Under the pieces are notes generated by a model. It was given only the letters and a program-made list of their open reading frames with translations. It was not told the DNA's origin and ran no database searches. Below, piece by piece: positions 7,055-9,718 of a stretch of DNA of 9,718 nt. The position numbers were made by a program, and so were the translations under genes. The stretch is from assembly GCA_030526935.1 (NCBI GenBank), contig JAUNBY010000025.1, positions 1 through 9,718 on the forward strand, read 5' to 3'. The DNA comes from Clostridia bacterium (lineage in GTDB: Bacteria > Bacillota > Clostridia > Christensenellales > Aristaeellaceae). Within the stretch, counting starts at the first letter, position 1. Each line of letters begins with the position of its first letter.

Positions 7055-7075
7055 GCGAGTTTACTAAATTTTATC

Positions 7076-7081
7076 GGGAGG
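7076..7081 (+). promoter_or_regulatory. RBS fixing the start at 7090
   Basis: GGGAGG at 7076-7081 lies 8 nt before the ATG at 7090. An earlier in-frame ATG at 7039 falls inside the right terminal repeat of the MITE-like element, has no ribosome binding site, and would add 17 residues absent from the first paralogue. Confidence 0.8.
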
Positions 7082-7089
7082 CATGGGCC

Positions 7090-7332
7090 ATGACGATCAA
7101 GGTGTGCATCGGAAGCTCTTGTCATTTAAAAGGCTCAAGGCAGGTTATAGAGAGCCTTAAGGATCTGGTCAGACAAAACGGCCTTGAAGACAGCGTGGTT
7201 CTGGCGGGACAGTTTTGTATGGGAGACTGTCAAAACGGAGTGTGCCTTAGCGTTGACGGTGAAAAGTATTCGCTGAGACCTGATGACGTCGAAAGTTTTT
7301 TTGAACGCGAAGTACTCGCGCGGCTGGCCTGA
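7090..7332 (+). CDS. Small thioredoxin-fold [2Fe-2S] ferredoxin (second copy)
   Basis: An 80-aa paralogue of the protein at 6615, starting MTIKVCIGSSCHLKGS. Cluster ligands are Cys6, Cys11, Cys43 and Cys47, and the fifth cysteine is conserved as Cys52 (NGVC). About 36 of 80 positions are identical to the first copy by eye. The matches concentrate around the cysteines, the KVCxGxSCHLKGS loop and the C-terminal SFF, which argues for an old duplication rather than a recent one. Its stop lies 16 nt before the sensory hydrogenase gene, so it probably belongs functionally with that gene. It likely passes electrons to or from the sensor, or forms a subunit with it; no function is demonstrated. No clear promoter is visible between the MITE-like element and this gene. 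Confidence 0.85.
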   Translation: MTIKVCIGSSCHLKGSRQVIESLKDLVRQNGLEDSVVLAGQFCMGDCQNGVCLSVDGEKYSLRPDDVESFFEREVLARLA

Positions 7333-7348
7333 TTTGGGGGGACGATAT

Positions 7349-9025
7349 ATGAACGAACCGATTATAAAGCTCAAGCAGGACAACTGCAAGGATTGCTATA
7401 AATGTATACGCAACTGTCCGGTCAAGGCGATAAGTTTCGCCAACAACCGCGCGGAGATCATACCCGACGAATGCATACTTTGCGGACGGTGCTTCGTGGT
7501 ATGTCCGCAAAACGCCAAGGAGATACGCTCTGATATTCAAAAGGTGCAGTCGGCCATTAGAAGCGGTAAAAAGGTCATAGCGAGCGTGGCGCCCTCGTTT
7601 ATCGCGGCGTTCGACGTTAATGGCATAGAGGATTTCAAGCGCACGCTAACCGCGCTTGGCTTTGCCGACGCGCGGGAAACCGCCGTTGGAGCGGAGATGG
7701 TGTCGCGCGAATACGAGAGGATATTGGCCGAGGGCAGGCATAAAGCGCTCATATCGAGTTGCTGTCCGTCGATAAACACGCTCATAGAAAAGTATTATCC
7801 CGATATGCTCGGTCACCTCGCGCATGTGCTTACGCCTATGCAGGCGCATTGCTCGATGATAAAGCGCGAGTGTCCCGACGCTTTCACGGTGTTCATAGGC
7901 CCGTGTATTTCAAAAAAACAGGAAGCCGACGAAGCCGCAAGCGTAGACGCCTGCCTTACCTACGACGAGATAAGCGAATGGATGGCGGAACAGGGAGAAT
8001 CGCCCGTCTCAGGGGCGAGCTATCAGAATGACGGCGAGGGACAGCGCGCGAGATTCTACCCGACCGCCGGAGGAATCATAAAATCCCTCAATAAGACGTC
8101 GGGCTATCACCGCGTCGCTATAGACGGCGTGGAGAATTGCCGCTCCGCGCTCGAGGAGATAAGAAGCGGCAGGCTTTCAGGCGCGTTCATAGAGATGTCC
8201 GCCTGCGAGGGCAGCTGCATCGCGGGGCCGATAATTCGCGAACATCGCCAGCGCCGATTGTCGGGCGCCCTCAAGGTGGCGAGATACGCGGGCTACTCCG
8301 ACTACGGCGTAAAGCCGCTTGAGGATATGACGATGCCTCTGGCTCCCGCGGGACTCAAGCGCGTAATTCCCGGAAACGAGGCGATCAATCAGGTTCTCAA
8401 GAAGATGGGGAAGACCAGCCCCGAAAAGGAACTCAACTGCGGCTGCTGCGGCTATCCAACCTGCCGCGACAAGGCCATAGCCGTATGTCAGGGCAAGGCC
8501 GAGATAGAAATGTGCCTGCCATTCCTCAAGGAAAAGGCCGAATCCTTCTCGGACAAGATAATCGCCAACACCCCGAACGCCGTTCTCGTCATGGACGAGG
8601 ATCTGGTGGTTCAGCAGATAAACTCGTCGGCGATGAGGCTTTTCAAGCTTCGAAGTCCCGACGACATACTCCACGCGCCCGTCGTTCGTATGCTCGACCC
8701 GACCGATTACTTAAACGTCGTCACAAGCGGCAGGGGCGTGGTCAACAAAAGGCACTATATCGCCGAGTACAGGCTTTTCGTCGAGGAGACCATACTCTAC
8801 GACAGGCAGTATAAAATCTTGATAAGCATCATGCGCGACGTTACCGAGCAGGAAAATGCCCGGGCGCAGGAAGAGGAGCTTAGAAAGCAGACCATCGAGG
8901 TGACGGACAAGGTTATAGACAAGCAGATGAGGGTGGTTCAGGAGATAGCGTCGCTGCTTGGGGAGACTACCGCCGAGACGAAGGTGGCGCTTACAAAGCT
9001 GAAGGAAGCGATGAAGAATGAATAG
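7349..9025 (+). CDS. Putative sensory [FeFe]-hydrogenase with Fe-S and PAS domains
   Basis: A 558-aa cytosolic protein of the putative sensory (group C, HydS/HfsB-like) hydrogenase type, thought to sense H2 or redox state. Domains: two ferredoxin clusters (Cys13/16/19/23 and Cys42/45/48/52); an H-cluster domain with L1 SSCCPS (136-141), L2 PCISKKQE (185-192) and L3 MSACEGSCIAGP (283-294), giving ligands Cys139, Cys186, Cys286 and Cys290; a [4Fe-4S] domain (Cys364, Cys367, Cys372, Cys389; NCGCCGYPTC); a PAS domain at about 400-500; and a coiled coil at about 500-558. The small-subunit domain is missing, the L1 Trp is replaced, and L3 lacks the Gly-Gln-Pro ending, all unlike the catalytic HydA. 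There is no kinase, GGDEF or receptor domain, so output probably goes through the phosphatase gene that overlaps its end. Start: ATG 7349 follows a G-rich GGGGGGA (7335-7341) at 7-8 nt and begins just before the ferredoxin domain. An in-frame ATG at 7283 overlaps the preceding gene and adds unrelated residues. Confidence 0.88.
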   Translation: MNEPIIKLKQDNCKDCYKCIRNCPVKAISFANNRAEIIPDECILCGRCFVVCPQNAKEIRSDIQKVQSAIRSGKKVIASVAPSFIAAFDVNGIEDFKRTLTALGFADARETAVGAEMVSREYERILAEGRHKALISSCCPSINTLIEKYYPDMLGHLAHVLTPMQAHCSMIKRECPDAFTVFIGPCISKKQEADEAASVDACLTYDEISEWMAEQGESPVSGASYQNDGEGQRARFYPTAGGIIKSLNKTSGYHRVAIDGVENCRSALEEIRSGRLSGAFIEMSACEGSCIAGPIIREHRQRRLSGALKVARYAGYSDYGVKPLEDMTMPLAPAGLKRVIPGNEAINQVLKKMGKTSPEKELNCGCCGYPTCRDKAIAVCQGKAEIEMCLPFLKEKAESFSDKIIANTPNAVLVMDEDLVVQQINSSAMRLFKLRSPDDILHAPVVRMLDPTDYLNVVTSGRGVVNKRHYIAEYRLFVEETILYDRQYKILISIMRDVTEQENARAQEEELRKQTIEVTDKVIDKQMRVVQEIASLLGETTAETKVALTKLKEAMKNE

Positions 9026-9718
9026 CGGTTCGCTTTGTACCGAAATGGGATATGTTTCGCTCAACAAAAAAGGGGAGCAATTATGCGGCGACCGCGTAGA
9101 ACAGGCCGTCAACGACGAATGCGCGATACTGGTTCTAGCCGACGGCCTTGGAAGCGGCGTAAAGGCCAATATACTGTCCACCCTCACGAGCAAGATACTG
9201 TGCACCATGATAGAAAGGGGCATGGCGATAGAGGACTGCATAGACACCATCGCCTCTACGCTTCCGGTGTGCAAGGTCAGGGGCGTGGCCTATTCGACGT
9301 TCACCGTGATACGCATAATTCGCAACAGGATAGCCGAGCTTATACAGTTCGACAATCCGGACGTCATAGTTCTAAGGGGCGGGGTGAGATACGATTATCC
9401 CGTAACCACGCGCACGGTATCCGGAAAAATCATACATGAAAGCCGCTTCCCGGTCGAGGAAAACGATCTGTTTATAGCCATGAGCGACGGAGCGCCGTTT
9501 GCCGGGGTGGGACATGAATTCAACTACGGCTGGACGCGCGATAATATAATCGACTTTGCTGAAGCCAATTACCTGCCGGAAAACTCGGCCAAATACGTGG
9601 CCGGAAACATCGCGCAGGAGTGCGACAGGCTGTACGAGGGCGAACCGGGCGACGATACGACCATAGCCGCCGTCAGGATTCGCGCGCGGCAGTCGGTGAA
9701 CCTGGTGATAGGCCCTCC
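9018..9718 (+). CDS. SpoIIE/PP2C-type serine phosphatase, partial at right edge
   Basis: The frame is open to the window end, giving 233 residues of a SpoIIE-family protein phosphatase, a metal-dependent enzyme that usually dephosphorylates serine on STAS-type or other regulators. Motifs: CGD (Asp25), the metal-binding LADGLGSG (Asp42, Gly43), MSDGAPF (Asp157) and GDDTT (Asp212, Asp213), which are the aspartates expected of the PP2C fold. The catalytic domain appears complete by about residue 222. The chain continues (SVNLVIGP), so a C-terminal extension follows outside the window. The ATG at 9018 overlaps the last 8 bases of the sensory hydrogenase gene, with AAGGAAG at 9002-9008 as ribosome binding site, indicating translational coupling and a shared pathway. 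An alternative ATG lies at 9045. No N-terminal sensor or membrane segment is present, so the sensor is probably the upstream H-cluster/PAS protein. The substrate is unknown and not encoded here. Confidence 0.88.
   Translation, partial: MNSGSLCTEMGYVSLNKKGEQLCGDRVEQAVNDECAILVLADGLGSGVKANILSTLTSKILCTMIERGMAIEDCIDTIASTLPVCKVRGVAYSTFTVIRIIRNRIAELIQFDNPDVIVLRGGVRYDYPVTTRTVSGKIIHESRFPVEENDLFIAMSDGAPFAGVGHEFNYGWTRDNIIDFAEANYLPENSAKYVAGNIAQECDRLYEGEPGDDTTIAAVRIRARQSVNLVIGP

Noticed and set aside
7039..7089. In-frame upstream ATG for the second small ferredoxin
   Set aside because: It lies in the MITE-like terminal repeat, lacks a ribosome binding site, and the extra 17 residues have no counterpart in the paralogue.
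9035..9439. Open frame of 134 codons overlapping the phosphatase in another frame
   Set aside because: Arginine-rich shadow frame; the frame starting at 9018 carries all the PP2C aspartate motifs and stays open to the window end.

Overview
The window looks like the chromosome of an anaerobic, Gram-positive, probably Clostridia-class bacterium. The signs are strong AGGAGG ribosome binding sites, a bifurcating-type [FeFe] hydrogenase operon, a SpoIIE/PP2C-type phosphatase, frequent ATA isoleucine codons in moderately GC-rich genes, and AT-rich intergenic DNA. I cannot name the genus; an uncultured gut or sediment Clostridia lineage is an inference.

Left part (1-2319): an intergenic region holds a near-consensus leftward promoter (39-67) that reads off the window edge, a nested inverted repeat, and a rightward promoter. 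Next comes a large secreted protein of 624 aa with a TlpA-like thioredoxin domain (CGPC active site), a long unassigned middle and a C-terminal SpaA/prealbumin-like Ig domain. A good intrinsic terminator closes this unit.

Middle part (2320-6860): a second intergenic region carries an extended -10 promoter overlapped by an imperfect Rex-like operator. It leads into a tight operon, hydC-hydB-hydA (gaps of 1 and 3 nt), encoding the three subunits of a cytosolic electron-bifurcating (group A3-like) [FeFe]-hydrogenase. This is followed 4 nt later by an 81-aa [2Fe-2S] thioredoxin-fold ferredoxin.

Right part (6861-9718): a complete 166-bp palindromic MITE-like element, bounded by TA and with 19-bp terminal inverted repeats, separates the first small ferredoxin from a diverged paralogue. 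The paralogue is followed by a 558-aa putative sensory [FeFe]-hydrogenase (two [4Fe-4S], H-cluster domain, extra Fe-S domain, PAS, coiled coil) and by a translationally coupled SpoIIE/PP2C-type phosphatase that runs off the right edge.

Working model: HydABC makes or uses H2 with NADH and ferredoxin, under Rex-like NADH control. The H-cluster/PAS protein senses H2 or redox state and signals through the phosphatase. Two stand-alone [2Fe-2S] proteins at the junction of the two modules may carry electrons or tune sensing. That link is inference; the gene content and motifs are read directly. No hydrogenase maturases (HydE/F/G) lie in the window.
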